Source: Chaetoceros tenuissimus (taxonomy: Eukaryota > Bacillariophyta > Thalassiosirophyceae > Chaetocerotales > Chaetocerotaceae). From it: a stretch of 64,000 nt of DNA. Both the position numbers and the translations under genes were made by a program. The stretch lies in the NCBI GenBank assembly GCA_021927905.1, contig BLLK01000060.1, positions 62,001 to 126,000 of the forward strand, written 5' to 3'. This document shows positions 29,235 through 38,951 of the stretch, piece after piece. The notes beneath the pieces are model-generated. The model made no database searches. It had not been told where the DNA came from and saw only the letters and a list, made by a program, of their open reading frames with translations. The stretch's first letter is position 1. Each line of letters begins with the position of its first letter.

Positions 29235-31053
29235 TTATTCTGAGTATGAAGGGACTATTTCTTGGATAATTTCAGGTTTGTTCTCCATTGATTCTTTCTT
29301 AGCAATATCAAGTGCCCATGTCTGTGTCATATATTCCGTTGATGTTGCAGTGCAGAAATTCAGGAATGAAGTTGGAGCAAGAAAAAGCTGTACAACAGCA
29401 AGTATTACAAACACAAGATATAACCCTAGTTCAGGTACGAGTGAGTTGAAATCCCCGATAGCATCCGCTGATAATAGGCCACTGTTGTAATCTATGAGCG
29501 CAAAATAGTCCCGAAATACGATTTGATTAGTAAAGAATACAATCTGGGCGACGCAGAGCCAAGTATGAAATTTGATGGAAGTTCTATATATTTCGGGAGC
29601 ATTTTGTCCGGCAGCTCCAAAGAGTTCCTCATGTTTATTCCGCGCTTCCTTTCCTCCTACGATCCTTTCTATGAAAGCGACGGGCCCAGGACTTGTATTC
29701 ACAGCTGATCTAAGCTCTTCATCTTGATAGCGCGGTGGCAACAATGTAGCTGGTCCGTTTATTCCATCTTTGACTAGTGTTGGAATAAGCATATTCTTTA
29801 CTATTTTCATTTTCCAAAAGTTAAACACACCCCACGCCAGACCGACAAGTGTGAATAGCACCGACGGCATGAAAAAATATTGTGAAGTTATGAATAAACC
29901 GGACGAGGCAGGTGCGTTAAGGGACGAGGCTGAGACGATTTCATTATCCAAATCAATAGAATTAAGCAAAGACAGTAATGGTATTAGAGGAATCCATGTC
30001 AGTGGTGATAGTTCAACCATTTCCTCTAAATTGTGACCGAATATTTGTTCAAAGTATTTTTCAATTTGAAATGAGTCCGTCAGATTATGATCCAACAAAA
30101 ACTCCTGTCTTATCAGTAAGATCTCGGATGCCCGCTCTTCTGCAGTTAACGATGCTTCGCCAAAGAAATTTCTGTTCTTTACCTTTCGCAATGCAAATTT
30201 GATTTCATCATCAGAAAGTTTGCCGTCGCCATCTAAATCTACAATCAAAGACTCAACATTCAATGCGTTCGCTAATTCCTCTAAAGAAACTTCTCCATCA
30301 CCATCAGTATCTATTGCCAACTGTGATATTTCTGATAACTCACTGATTCTTTTCAATACAGCAAATACCACTGTACCCATCACCAAGAAGAAAGCAATAC
30401 CCACCTCAAAGAATGCATTATGTAAATTTTCAAAAACCTCCAGAAGGATTTCAGATTCACCTAAAAATTCTTCACTAATCTCACCAAGAATGCGACCTAT
30501 ACCTCTATCAGAACTAGACGTAACGCAAAGTTCAAGGAACAAACCAATAAATCCTTGCCAATAATTTCTCATTAGAAACATTACATGATGTCGCTGCAAC
30601 AAACAATCCAGGAGACTTACCAAGTCCTCCAATTTCACCAAGCATAGAGTCAACAACAACCGTCAATGTCTGAGGAAGATTCTGCCTTAGTGTATGAATT
30701 GATTCTTCCCATAGTAATAGTAAAGATATGATTGCAAGCATCACTAATGAAGACCAAAATGCAGTTGACGCAAGAATGTTGTCTACAAGAGAAATTCCTG
30801 TAGGATGCGGGATCTCTCGTTCATGGCTTATTATTGTAGACGTCATATCGTTGAAAAGGCTTGGGGTCGATAAAGGAAGATGGAACGATGAAGCAGATTC
30901 CATAAAGGAATGGTCGAAAGGAAGCACATTTATCGAAGATGAAGTTGAAGTGGACTTGGTGTAATCTTTTACATGTGTGAGCCTTGTTGGAGGCGTGAAT
31001 GCATTTATCTGATTGATAAAGACGAGCAAAATACAAAGCCCTTTCACAATCAT
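29235..31053 (-). CDS. EF-hand, multi-pass membrane protein, probably plastid-targeted
   Basis: Exon 1 31053-30621, intron 30620-30554 (67 nt, GTAAGT...TTGGCAAG), exon 2 30553-29235, giving 583 aa. The join restores GEIGGLGFIGLFLELCV across the junction. The N-terminus is a signal peptide ending NAFTPPTR, a plastid-type motif. Helices flank a paired EF-hand (DTDGDGEVSLEEL and DLDGDGKLSDDE) with complete Ca-binding loops. Further membrane segments include VLFTLVGLAWGVFNFW, FHTWLCVAQIVFFTNQIVF and LGLYLVFVILAVVQLFLA. I do not recognise the membrane part. A calcium-regulated channel or transporter of the plastid or its surrounding membranes is one reading, by inference only. Confidence 0.75.
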
Positions 31054-31504
31054 TTCACCTACGGATATTAAAATATGGTCAGTTCTATGGAATCCTTTGG
31101 TTCGCGTTTATGTTTGTTTTGCGCTTTCTCTGTGGTTATTATTATTTTGTTTGCACCGTGTTCCTCTCTTTGTAGAGATGACCCGATGAAAGGCCTTTTT
31201 AGACAATGACGTACTGATGCTTTTTATGTACTGGACCAGACTTCACCCCCTCCCTTTTGATAGAAAATGTCCCACACCACGAAGCCGATAGAAGAGTTAA
31301 TAGAAATAACTCGTTGAAAAGATGATAAGCTTCATACTTTTCGTACCTATTCTAGCATACGAACGCAAATATTTCGTTCAGAGAGTATCTGGGTTACATA
31401 AAAGATCTTTTTGACTTTGAAACAGTGTTCCCCTAACTTCTTCGAATTTTAGAAAAGGCAGAAGAAAAAGCTGAAAAATATTTATGAATAGTTTGATGTT
31501 ACTT
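31054..31504. other. intergenic region, no gene seen
   Basis: About 450 bp between two minus-strand genes. It holds the promoter of the EF-hand gene and the 3' region of the gene at 31505. No repeats or RNA genes are recognised. Confidence 0.4.
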
Positions 31505-32182
31505 CTATTCTTTTTTGTTTTCTCCTTCAACTAATTCAGGTATGTATTTCCTTTTGATGAATTCCCATTCTTGATCTTCCGTCATTCCTTTCGTAGCTTT
31601 AACATCTTCGTGTTGCATTGATTTTGGTTCTATCCCGAAGTAATCCTCCAATTCTTTTCTCTTCCTTGGCGTCCATTCTTGCCATGTATTGATCATTTCT
31701 TGTAAACTTTCACAACCGCTCAAGCGAAAAATACCAGCTGTTAATAATCCTACACCTCCGATACTCAACATACTACCTAAACCCAAAGCTTTGAATGCTA
31801 ATCTTCCAGTATCGAGTCTCACCCTTTTCATTTCAAGCGCCTCCGCTGCAGCTTTTGCAGCATCACTTGCAGATTTGGAAGAGGGTATTTTTGCATCTGT
31901 AGATTTCACTTTCTCTTTCAATTCTTCGCTCATCACTTTTCGTAATAAACCGCCTCCTGACGCAGTTCCTCCAGGAGAATAATTATCAGCAGAAGCAGAC
32001 GCTACTCTAGTCATCTCTACTCTATATCCAGCAAAAGCGCCAAGACAGAGTGGCAGAGATGCAAAAAATATTAAATGGACAGGTTTCACATTGTACAGAA
32101 AATCGTAGTCGCCTTTTGCATCCTCTACATTCTCTTGCGTTATATTAGCTGGCTCGATTGAATCTTTGCTGTTCTCGGACAT
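31505..32182 (-). CDS. two-helix membrane protein, possibly TMEM242-like
   Basis: 225 aa, single exon, ATG 32182. Two hydrophobic segments are visible: VKPVHLIFFASLPLCLGAFAG (about 33-53) and ALGLGSMLSIGGVGLLTAGIF (about 135-155). An Ala/Lys/Ser-rich linker separates them, and a charged C-terminus follows (TPRKRKELEDYFGIEPK). The layout, a pair of Gly-rich helices with a helical loop and a short charged tail, resembles TMEM242/DUF1358, a mitochondrial protein that helps assemble the ATP synthase c-ring. This assignment is tentative; treat it as a conserved membrane protein if unsupported by a profile search. Confidence 0.6.
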   Translation of the reverse strand: MSENSKDSIEPANITQENVEDAKGDYDFLYNVKPVHLIFFASLPLCLGAFAGYRVEMTRVASASADNYSPGGTASGGGLLRKVMSEELKEKVKSTDAKIPSSKSASDAAKAAAEALEMKRVRLDTGRLAFKALGLGSMLSIGGVGLLTAGIFRLSGCESLQEMINTWQEWTPRKRKELEDYFGIEPKSMQHEDVKATKGMTEDQEWEFIKRKYIPELVEGENKKE

Positions 32183-32558
32183 TGTACGCTTGTTTTTCCC
32201 TCAAATATTCCAATAGTTGAGACCCTTATTAGTGTTATATGATCCAAATGAGCTTATGGTTTGACGAGAAACACTTTGACATGAATAGGCAATTTGAGAT
32301 TTGAGAGCTGAAAAAGGTGAAAGAGTGAAAGGTGTTGAGTGTTGAGAGATGTGTGTTTTGACTTTTTCGTCTGTCCATATTCCCTCCTTTGCGACCCCCA
32401 GATTTTCAATTTCTTTTTTCACGGGTTCCATAAACTTCACTTTACACATCATACTTATACTAATATTTCAATGGATATGAGTCTATACTTGTCTTATTCA
32501 TTAAAATTTTATTTTAATAAATTATTACTTCCAAATGTCAAACTTATTTTAGTTATTC
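32183..32558. other. intergenic region, no gene seen
   Basis: 376 bp; short frames on both strands have no recognisable content. The pyrimidine-rich stretch near 32370-32420 is the only compositional feature. Confidence 0.4.
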
Positions 32559-33227
32559 TCACAATTTGAAATTGAGTATTTGACTTGGTAAGCACACCTT
32601 CTGCATTCTAAAGTCATGTTCTGCCATTGGAATACCTTCAGAGACAAAGCTGGGATTAAGACCTACAGCAACTAAAACAGGCTTTTTAGGAATTCCTTCT
32701 GTATTTTCTACTCCGTCTCTCATTTTCTGAATAAACCTATCATAGTATCCCTTTCCTTGACCAAGTCTCCCCCCTTTTGAATCAAACCCTAATCCTGGTA
32801 CAATGAGTAAATCAATATCTCCAGGTTGAGCAATATGATACTTGGAATCAATAGGAGGCTCCGGAATACCCCATTTGTTTCTTGGCCAATCTTCATAAAA
32901 TGTTTTGGAATCTTGTGCCTTTTCTACATCTTCCAAAGGAACTCGGATGAGATCCATATCACATTGTTCAAAATCTAAGCCGCATCTTGGGACAAACAGA
33001 GATTTCCCGTCTTGTAGAATTTTATTACATGCATCATCTGTATGAATTTCTCCCTTTGGCATGGAAAGGAAAAGTCCGATTGATTGTGATGTTTCATATT
33101 CCGGAAGTTGAAACAGATTATCAAACACTTGAGAACTTTGTGTAGTTAGCTCTTGCGCAGTCATTTTTGATAGCGACGAACGGATCTGCTTACGAAGCAC
33201 TTGTTTTGCTTTATGTGTTGCTGTCAT
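32559..33227 (-). CDS. MTHFS: 5-formyltetrahydrofolate cyclo-ligase
   Basis: 222 aa from ATG 33227; a TTG nine codons upstream is rejected. Family motifs: KAKQVLRKQIRSSLSKM at the N-terminus, IGLFLSMPKGEIHTDD, SLFVPRC, GIPEPP, DLLIVPGLGFDSKGGRLGQG and KGYYDRF (phosphate/ATP loop). The enzyme converts 5-formyl-THF to 5,10-methenyl-THF using ATP, returning folate to the one-carbon pool. No organelle presequence is obvious, so it is probably cytosolic. Divergent from PDCD2, about 300 bp away. Confidence 0.95.
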   Translation of the reverse strand: MTATHKAKQVLRKQIRSSLSKMTAQELTTQSSQVFDNLFQLPEYETSQSIGLFLSMPKGEIHTDDACNKILQDGKSLFVPRCGLDFEQCDMDLIRVPLEDVEKAQDSKTFYEDWPRNKWGIPEPPIDSKYHIAQPGDIDLLIVPGLGFDSKGGRLGQGKGYYDRFIQKMRDGVENTEGIPKKPVLVAVGLNPSFVSEGIPMAEHDFRMQKVCLPSQILNFKL

Positions 33228-33530
33228 GATGAAATGGATTTCTATGTTTGGCAACAGAGGTTTGAAGTATCAATAAATGAAAGAATTGTTTGTTGTTGTA
33301 AGAGTTTGTACTTTGCACCTTGTACCGAACCGGAATCATCTGGAATCTGGTAGAGAAGTAGCAGAATAATGAGGGTTTAACGTATTTTAACGCTTTGACA
33401 GCGGACAGCGGACAGCCAGTGAAAAGTGAAATCTTCCTCGCTATCAACGCTCTACATAATCACCTATTTAAAAAACCACATAACCACATCAACTTCAAGA
33501 AATCCTTCATAGATCGATTGTTTGCTTAAC

Positions 33531-34850
33531 ATGTCAGAAAATGAAGCAATAGTACAGCTAGGTTTCTCAGAACCTATTGAAGATCCAGAGCAAAAATTGC
33601 TTGTAGCTCACGATTCTTCCAACTGGCAAGACTGGGACGGAGGAAAGATTGGAGGAAAGCCATCGTGGCTCAATCCGAAAGAATTGCCAACCAAACCACT
33701 GTTATGTAACGCGTGTAAAGATCGGGATATAACTACCCATTTACGGTTTATTTGTCAAATTTATTCTCCGGCAGATGATGACACAGGCAATGCAGATGCG
33801 TTTCATAGAAGTCTGTATGTCTTTGCATGTCCGCATCCCACATGTTCATCGTCATCATCTGACTCTGTTGTTGTTTTGAGAGGACAATTGGCGAAAGAAA
33901 ATCAATTCTATCCACCAGAAGAAACAGAGGATTGGAAGAAACATTTGCCAAGTGAATGGAATGTGAATACTTGTACAATTTGTGGTCAACGGGCAACTGG
34001 AAAGTGCCCTGTATCAAATCAGCATTTTTGTGGCAAAGAGCATCAACGGCAATATCATGCATGTTTAAAACAAAAGAAAGATTTGAATAGTATCATTTAC
34101 AAAGAATCTGAGTTAGTTGTGGAAGACGAGCCAATGGAAGATCAATCTGGGGATTTAACAGTTGAAGAGGCAAATGAATCTAGTATTTTTGCAGACTCTG
34201 ATGATAAAGATGTCGACAATGAAAAGGATGATGCTGATTTGGAACAGAGCGATTTAAATGAGATCACTGGAATGGGAGAAGGAACAAGCGACCCAGCTAC
34301 TCTTGAATTTTATACTAGGATTGGACGTGCTAACGGAGATGTCAAGAGCCAATGCTTACGATACTCACGATGGAACGATGACGACATAAATGAAGAGAAG
34401 GAGAGTGGACCTCTTTGGATTTCATCAGAAAATAAACCACATGGCGAAGATAGTATTCCATCTTGTCAGTACTGTGGAGGATGTAGGAAGTTCGAGTTCC
34501 AAATTATGCCACAGATGGTTAGCTTCCTTCGAAATAAAAATGAGGATACAGTGGAATCTTGCATGACAGAAGAGGGGAAACGGGCGTTACTTGCAGCATC
34601 TGATATCGTCGATAGAGCTAAGGAAGGCGGCAATGAAAATGAACTTCCTGAAGGTTTCAAGGAGAGACAAGAAGAACTTGTTGAACAGTTCAAAGCTAGT
34701 CTCTTACAAGATACAAATGAAAATGAAGCTCTTGATTTCGGAACTATAGTTGTTTACACTTGTACAAACAGTTGTGGAGGAGTATCAAGCAATGAAGATT
34801 TTGGAGCATACAAGAAGGAATTTGCTTGGAGACAAAAACCTCTAATGTAA
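33531..34850 (+). CDS. PDCD2: PDCD2-family protein (ribosomal protein uS5 chaperone type)
   Basis: 439 aa from ATG 33531. The N-terminal domain contains VQLGFSEPI, WDGGKIGGKPSWLNP, LLCNACKDRDI and YVFACPHPTC. A MYND-like zinc segment follows (CTICGQRATGKCPVSNQHFC, then KEHQRQYHAC). After an acidic linker (about 190-245) comes the PDCD2 C-terminal domain: YTRIGRANGDVKSQCLRYSR, PLWISS, IPSCQYCGGCRKFEFQIMPQ and DFGTIVVYTCTNSC. PDCD2/PDCD2L escort newly made uS5 (RPS2) during 40S assembly. Length and domain order are normal. It ends 21 bp from the convergent gene at 34872. Confidence 0.94.
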   Translation: MSENEAIVQLGFSEPIEDPEQKLLVAHDSSNWQDWDGGKIGGKPSWLNPKELPTKPLLCNACKDRDITTHLRFICQIYSPADDDTGNADAFHRSLYVFACPHPTCSSSSSDSVVVLRGQLAKENQFYPPEETEDWKKHLPSEWNVNTCTICGQRATGKCPVSNQHFCGKEHQRQYHACLKQKKDLNSIIYKESELVVEDEPMEDQSGDLTVEEANESSIFADSDDKDVDNEKDDADLEQSDLNEITGMGEGTSDPATLEFYTRIGRANGDVKSQCLRYSRWNDDDINEEKESGPLWISSENKPHGEDSIPSCQYCGGCRKFEFQIMPQMVSFLRNKNEDTVESCMTEEGKRALLAASDIVDRAKEGGNENELPEGFKERQEELVEQFKASLLQDTNENEALDFGTIVVYTCTNSCGGVSSNEDFGAYKKEFAWRQKPLM

Positions 34851-34871
34851 TGTAGTTTAAACATCTTAGTA

Positions 34872-35497
34872 TTAGTATCCAACTTGAACTGCAGCGCATA
34901 CAATTAGCATGTCATCATTCTTATCACCTAAAGATTCAATTACTCTTCCAGAAGGAGCAATCATTCCTCCGTCTTGTACTACAAAATTGATATCGCCATA
35001 TGGAAATGTCTTTGCTACCTCTTCCACCTCTAACGTATCTTGATATATTTTTGGCACAGCTAGAATAACATTCAATTTCATTGCCTCGTATCCTCCAGGA
35101 ACCATTCTCTTGATTGAAAGTGAGTTAAATTCTATGGCATTTCTACAAGCTCTCTTTGCTGCTTTAGTAGCATTTTGCCCATGACTGTGTAATGATGTTG
35201 TATGTTTATGAAGTATCATCAATTTGCAATTGCATCGTGTTAGATTTTTTACAATCAAGATGGAAACAAAACAAAACAGAGAGCCACTTGCCTATCATTA
35301 CCAAAACCACACTCCACCATCAAGATATTTTCAATCTTTGGATCGGCTAATGTCGTGATCTCCCTATTTTCTCTGGTCCCAAAAAGAGCCGACTGTCTTG
35401 AAAATACTTTTGTATCATCTATAGAAATCACGAAGCCATTTGCAATACAGAGTAGGTTTGAGATAAGGAACAGTACTAGAATGGATGGTTTGGTCAT
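34872..35497 (-). CDS. Lin0512-family protein with signal peptide, GC-AG intron
   Basis: Exon 1 35497-35292, intron 35291-35185 (107 nt), exon 2 35184-34872, giving 172 aa. The only join that keeps family continuity uses a GC donor (GATAG|GCAAGT) and the acceptor TTACACAG, producing ECGFGNDSHGQNATKAAKRA; a GT four bases on gives the wrong phase. The signal peptide (ILVLFLISNLLCIANGFVI) has a plastid-type Gly-Phe end. The core has AAKRACRNAIEFNSLS, MKLNVILAVP, FPYGDINFVVQDGGM, APSGRVI and MLIVCAAVQVGY, the pattern of Lin0512-type proteins of bacteria and plants. Their function is unknown. Confidence 0.8.
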
Positions 35498-35887
35498 CTT
35501 GTTCGAATTCAAATGTACACAGAGAAAGTACAAAGAATAATGAACCTGCTTCCGAAAAAGAATGAAGAAAGATCTAATTGAAAGTGCTCCGACGTTGGCG
35601 TACGTACGTCATAGGGAATGAATAGCCAAATAGGAGATGATGCGGATGTATGTACTTTTGATAAAAAAATCAAGCATTTGGAATACCTACATATTGGTGT
35701 AAAAAATATATTTGCGCACAGCAGTTTATAATGAGTTTATGTTTAAAAAATAAATGTCTCCCTCTCATCTAGATCCGAAGTAGCGGCCAGTTTGGAATGG
35801 TGAACACGAGTAGTGATAATTTGCTGATGTTTTGTCTACCCTTCTTCAACACAAAGAATAAAACAGTCATCACCCAGGAACCGCAGT
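35498..35887. other. intergenic region, no gene seen
   Basis: 390 bp; contains TACGTACGT at about 35600 and AT-rich sequence. No gene or repeat is recognised. Confidence 0.4.
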
Positions 35888-36115
35888 TTACTCTTCCTCC
35901 TTCTCCTCTGCCTTTGCCTCCTCTTCTGGCTCGTCATCTCCCATGAAACTTCTGATAACTTCACGGGTCAACTCAAGATCTTCCTCAGCACTCTTTGCAG
36001 CCTTTCCGTTTGGTCCAGTAGCGACAGCACTAAGAGCAGTGGTTCTGAAAGCTGGAGCAACTGGAGCAAATGCAGCAGCAGATCCGATAAGTAGAGCAGC
36101 GATAGCGATCTTCAT
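35888..36115 (-). CDS. small acidic plastid-targeted protein
   Basis: 75 aa. Signal peptide IAIAALLIGSAAAFAPVAPA with a perfect AAAFAP plastid motif, a short transit region (FRTTALSAVATGPNGKAAK), then a helical acidic mature part of about 35 residues (EEDLELTREVIRSFMGDDEP) ending in Glu/Lys repeats. Strong codon bias (CTC, GCT, GAG, TCC) and a short AT-rich leader suggest high expression. I do not recognise a family. The mature size suits a thylakoid or stromal micro-subunit or a chaperone-like peptide; this is inference. Confidence 0.75.
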   Translation of the reverse strand: MKIAIAALLIGSAAAFAPVAPAFRTTALSAVATGPNGKAAKSAEEDLELTREVIRSFMGDDEPEEEAKAEEKEEE

Positions 36116-36429
36116 TTTTATTAATGTATTGATTAGATAGATAAGTATATGTATGAGAAAGGAGAGAGGGATGTGTATGTTCCCATCATCAAAGATTTCC
36201 CAATTTATTTTACTTGTGACGTTGGACGACGAGAGGTTGAGAATGGCATGAATAATAACGCTTTTTACCCGCCAAAATTAAAAAGCAGAAACCTGTGAAG
36301 TTTTTGATGGGTTTCTTTTATCATCCATATCGTACATTAACTTCATCTCTCACCTCCTCTATGAAGTCTCATTATCATTAAGGACAATTCAAGAGTGTGT
36401 GTAGATTTACTTTCTGAAGACACGGAAAT
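36116..36429. promoter_or_regulatory. divergent promoter region
   Basis: 314 bp between the small acidic plastid gene (minus) and the unknown gene at 36430 (plus). No TATA box at a clear spacing is seen. AT-rich leaders flank both start codons. Confidence 0.4.
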
Positions 36430-37464
36430 ATGACGGGAATAGATGTTACTATTTTGATACCTCATCATTGTTCAGATTTGTCTTTGATTCAATCAAATTC
36501 AAAATCTGTATTTGCAACACAAAAATCAGAGATAGCAGATGAAACTAGCACATGCGATAATGCCAAGAGAGACAAAAATGAAAAATCTTATCGCCTTGAA
36601 GTATATTGTCATTTGGACCGAATTGTTTGGAACATATTTGAGCCACTATTGATGCTAGGAGATAGGGCATCATCAATCAAGGCAATTTTCATATTATTGA
36701 GCTATTTCAAACATTTCATACGAGAAGTAGATGGAAACACATCAAATATCGACATTGAAAAAAAGATGAAAGACGAAGATGAAAACATAGGCTCGTGGAA
36801 AAGGTCATCCACCTATCATTTTCTTTCCAAAGATGATTTTCGAACATTTACTATTACCAAAGAATTAGAAGAAGCTGATATCCATACAATATCATCTTCC
36901 AAGCTTGATATAATGATTTTTCCACCGTATCTTTCTCCAGCTAGTAGGCACGGAAGTCTTTACACAGAAAAAATCTTTACATCTGCTTTAGTCAGACAAG
37001 AAAATTTGAATATTAGATTGCAAACGTTAAATGGATTCGTTGCGACCATGGGTGGTGGATACTTTCTTTGTAGGTTTCTTTCCACTGCAGTCAAACTTGC
37101 TCGGTATCAAAGACGAATTGCCTTACTCCTAGATGATAAGCAATTGGCGATGAAGTGTACAGTAAACGAAGCATACAATTACATTCATGCTGGTCAAGTT
37201 AAAAACGCTAAAATACTTTTACGCCAAACAAAACGTCAGGCCAAGATGAGAGGGGATAAAATCATTCTTGGAATGTGTAAATCTGCAAAATGGTTTGCGA
37301 CTCAAGTAGAGAAGGCATCATTGAAAGAAATAGATTTAAAAAATGGTAGACAAGCCACCCAAGACGATCTTTTGCGAATACGAATCCAAAGAGATAGAGA
37401 TATTCATGAATCTAATGTCGGAAAGAACAATACTCCTGACTTTTTCAATGTGCTTGAATCATAG
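36430..37464 (+). CDS. conserved-looking hypothetical protein, helical
   Basis: 344 aa, single exon, ATG 36430. The first 70 residues are polar. Residues about 60-100 are helical (YRLEVYCHLDRIVWNIFEPL). The C-terminal half is dense in helices: LNIRLQTLNGFVATMGGGYF, then LCRFLSTAVKLARYQRRIALL, CTVNEAYNYIHAGQVKNAK and ILLRQTKRQAKMRGDKIILG. The last segments have a TPR-like rhythm (paired helices with Ala/Gly/Tyr positions). I have seen comparable MGGGxFxCR-type motifs in uncharacterised eukaryotic proteins but cannot name a family. It is possibly a scaffold protein. Confidence 0.65.
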   Translation: MTGIDVTILIPHHCSDLSLIQSNSKSVFATQKSEIADETSTCDNAKRDKNEKSYRLEVYCHLDRIVWNIFEPLLMLGDRASSIKAIFILLSYFKHFIREVDGNTSNIDIEKKMKDEDENIGSWKRSSTYHFLSKDDFRTFTITKELEEADIHTISSSKLDIMIFPPYLSPASRHGSLYTEKIFTSALVRQENLNIRLQTLNGFVATMGGGYFLCRFLSTAVKLARYQRRIALLLDDKQLAMKCTVNEAYNYIHAGQVKNAKILLRQTKRQAKMRGDKIILGMCKSAKWFATQVEKASLKEIDLKNGRQATQDDLLRIRIQRDRDIHESNVGKNNTPDFFNVLES

Positions 37465-37620
37465 TAAACTGTAGTCGATATAAGAGTAAAGAAAAGTTAG
37501 ACACCCAAACAAAAATATGAAAAATGAGCCGTGTCTGGTTGGGATTTCAAAATGAAGCTAGTACGTACATACTACTACTGCACACTAAAAATGAGGGCGT
37601 GATGATGTTTATGATGTGAA

Positions 37621-37877
37621 TAGGGTTTCGTATTACGTGCCGGCACCAGAAGGGGTCGGTGCCAGGCACCGACTGGCACCAAGAGAGCCAATGACGTCTC
37701 ACGGGCTCGAAAATGTATACTCTTTCTCTCCTTTTTACACCCCAACATCACTTAAAGGGGTTGTAAGTGATGTATACTAGTAATAGTATATGATAGAAAA
37801 TAAAGGTATTGAGCCTTGGCACCGACTGCGGCACCCACCTGAAAATTTTGGCACCAAATACGAACCCCTAGCCCCTA
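37621..37877. mobile_element. short MITE-like element with GGCACC motifs and 8-9 bp target duplication
   Basis: The element begins TAGGGTTTCGTATTACGTGCC and ends with a near-exact reverse complement (GGCACCAAATACGAACCCCTA, plus an extra GCCCCTA). It is flanked by GATGTGAA(T) on both sides (37613-37620/21 and 37878-37885/86). GGCACC or GGTGCC occurs several times inside, including a perfect hairpin TCGGTGCCAGGCACCGA at 37656-37672. There is no coding capacity. An 8- or 9-base duplication fits hAT- or Mutator-type non-autonomous elements. It sits between the genes at 36430 and 37959. Confidence 0.82.
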
Positions 37878-37958
37878 GATGTGAATGATGGAAGTGCGTA
37901 ATTGCTTTTTACGAAATTCCATTCATTCCATAATCTCATAGGTTCGACAACATCAGAT

Positions 37959-38885
37959 ATGACACAACTCCCCGCGTATCTTATTCCAATTTTGCTGATT
38001 GCATGGATTCTCCCTGAGGGAATGTGCTTCATGGTAATCTCGCAGACTTCGAGGAATAATGGTTTGACAGAACTGGCGTCTACTGCATTATCAGATATTG
38101 TATTTCCATCTCCTAAGGAACCTAGACAAAGCCAAGTGCAGCTGTGGTTGGATCTAAGAAAGACCTCCGTACCTCCCCTAACCGCTTTATTGCATCTCAC
38201 AAATGATTTATGGGATGAATATATACCTCAGGCAGATAAGTCCTTTATAGTTGATAAAGTACTTGTTGGTGAAAACTCGAGTCTCAAGAATGTAGCAGAA
38301 ATGATTTATGATGAGTTTGAAACCGAGGTATCGATATTAGTAGCAGAAGATGATAAATTATACGAGCTAGGGAATGATATAGGTTTTATGACCGAGAAAG
38401 GATCCATTATAGAAATTAAGAAAGAAGGGGAATACGTCAATGTGGATACAAATCCATTACCTGTTCTTGATATTGTTTCAAAAGGTAGTTGGGTTCTACT
38501 CGACAAAGAGAAGTACATAGAAAATGATAGCATCACAAACTTGGTTGAATTACTTTCCTCATCGGCACCTATGTTTGGCTCCCTCGAAGAAAGCACATCA
38601 GTAAAAGCATATGGTGGTGTTGGCTTGAGTTGTGAAAGTCAATCGGATGTGGTAGAAATGGGGGCTATGATTCAAGCTTTGCAAAGTAGTAAAGGTTACC
38701 AAACAACAGACACTGGAATTTTAGTACAAAAAGATACTGAAGTAAATCAGGTAGAAGGAGATGAAGGTGGTTCGATTGAGTATGCTTTATGTCTCCCCTT
38801 TGATGCACAATTGTGGAAGACATCATCATATCTTTTTGGTGCTGCAGAAAATGGTGATGACAGCGACATCCCAACCGCGCATTGA
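37959..38885 (+). CDS. hypothetical protein with signal peptide
   Basis: 308 aa from ATG 37959; the frame continues upstream to 37902 with no ATG. The N-terminus (LPAYLIPILLIAWILPEGMC) is a signal peptide or anchor, followed by a Phe-Met pair. The rest is soluble and acidic: QVQLWLDLRKTSVPPLTALLH, DEYIPQADKSFIVDKVLVG, and later KAYGGVGLSCESQSDVVEMG. Its C-terminus is Asp/Glu-rich. I recognise no domain. Plastid or secretory targeting is likely, but the AF motif is not clear-cut. Confidence 0.6.
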   Translation: MTQLPAYLIPILLIAWILPEGMCFMVISQTSRNNGLTELASTALSDIVFPSPKEPRQSQVQLWLDLRKTSVPPLTALLHLTNDLWDEYIPQADKSFIVDKVLVGENSSLKNVAEMIYDEFETEVSILVAEDDKLYELGNDIGFMTEKGSIIEIKKEGEYVNVDTNPLPVLDIVSKGSWVLLDKEKYIENDSITNLVELLSSSAPMFGSLEESTSVKAYGGVGLSCESQSDVVEMGAMIQALQSSKGYQTTDTGILVQKDTEVNQVEGDEGGSIEYALCLPFDAQLWKTSSYLFGAAENGDDSDIPTAH

Positions 38886-38951
38886 AGTTTAGAGTAATAC
38901 ATCGTAAATTTAGGATTTAGATTAGTGACAAAGTTTGTTAATATCAAACTT

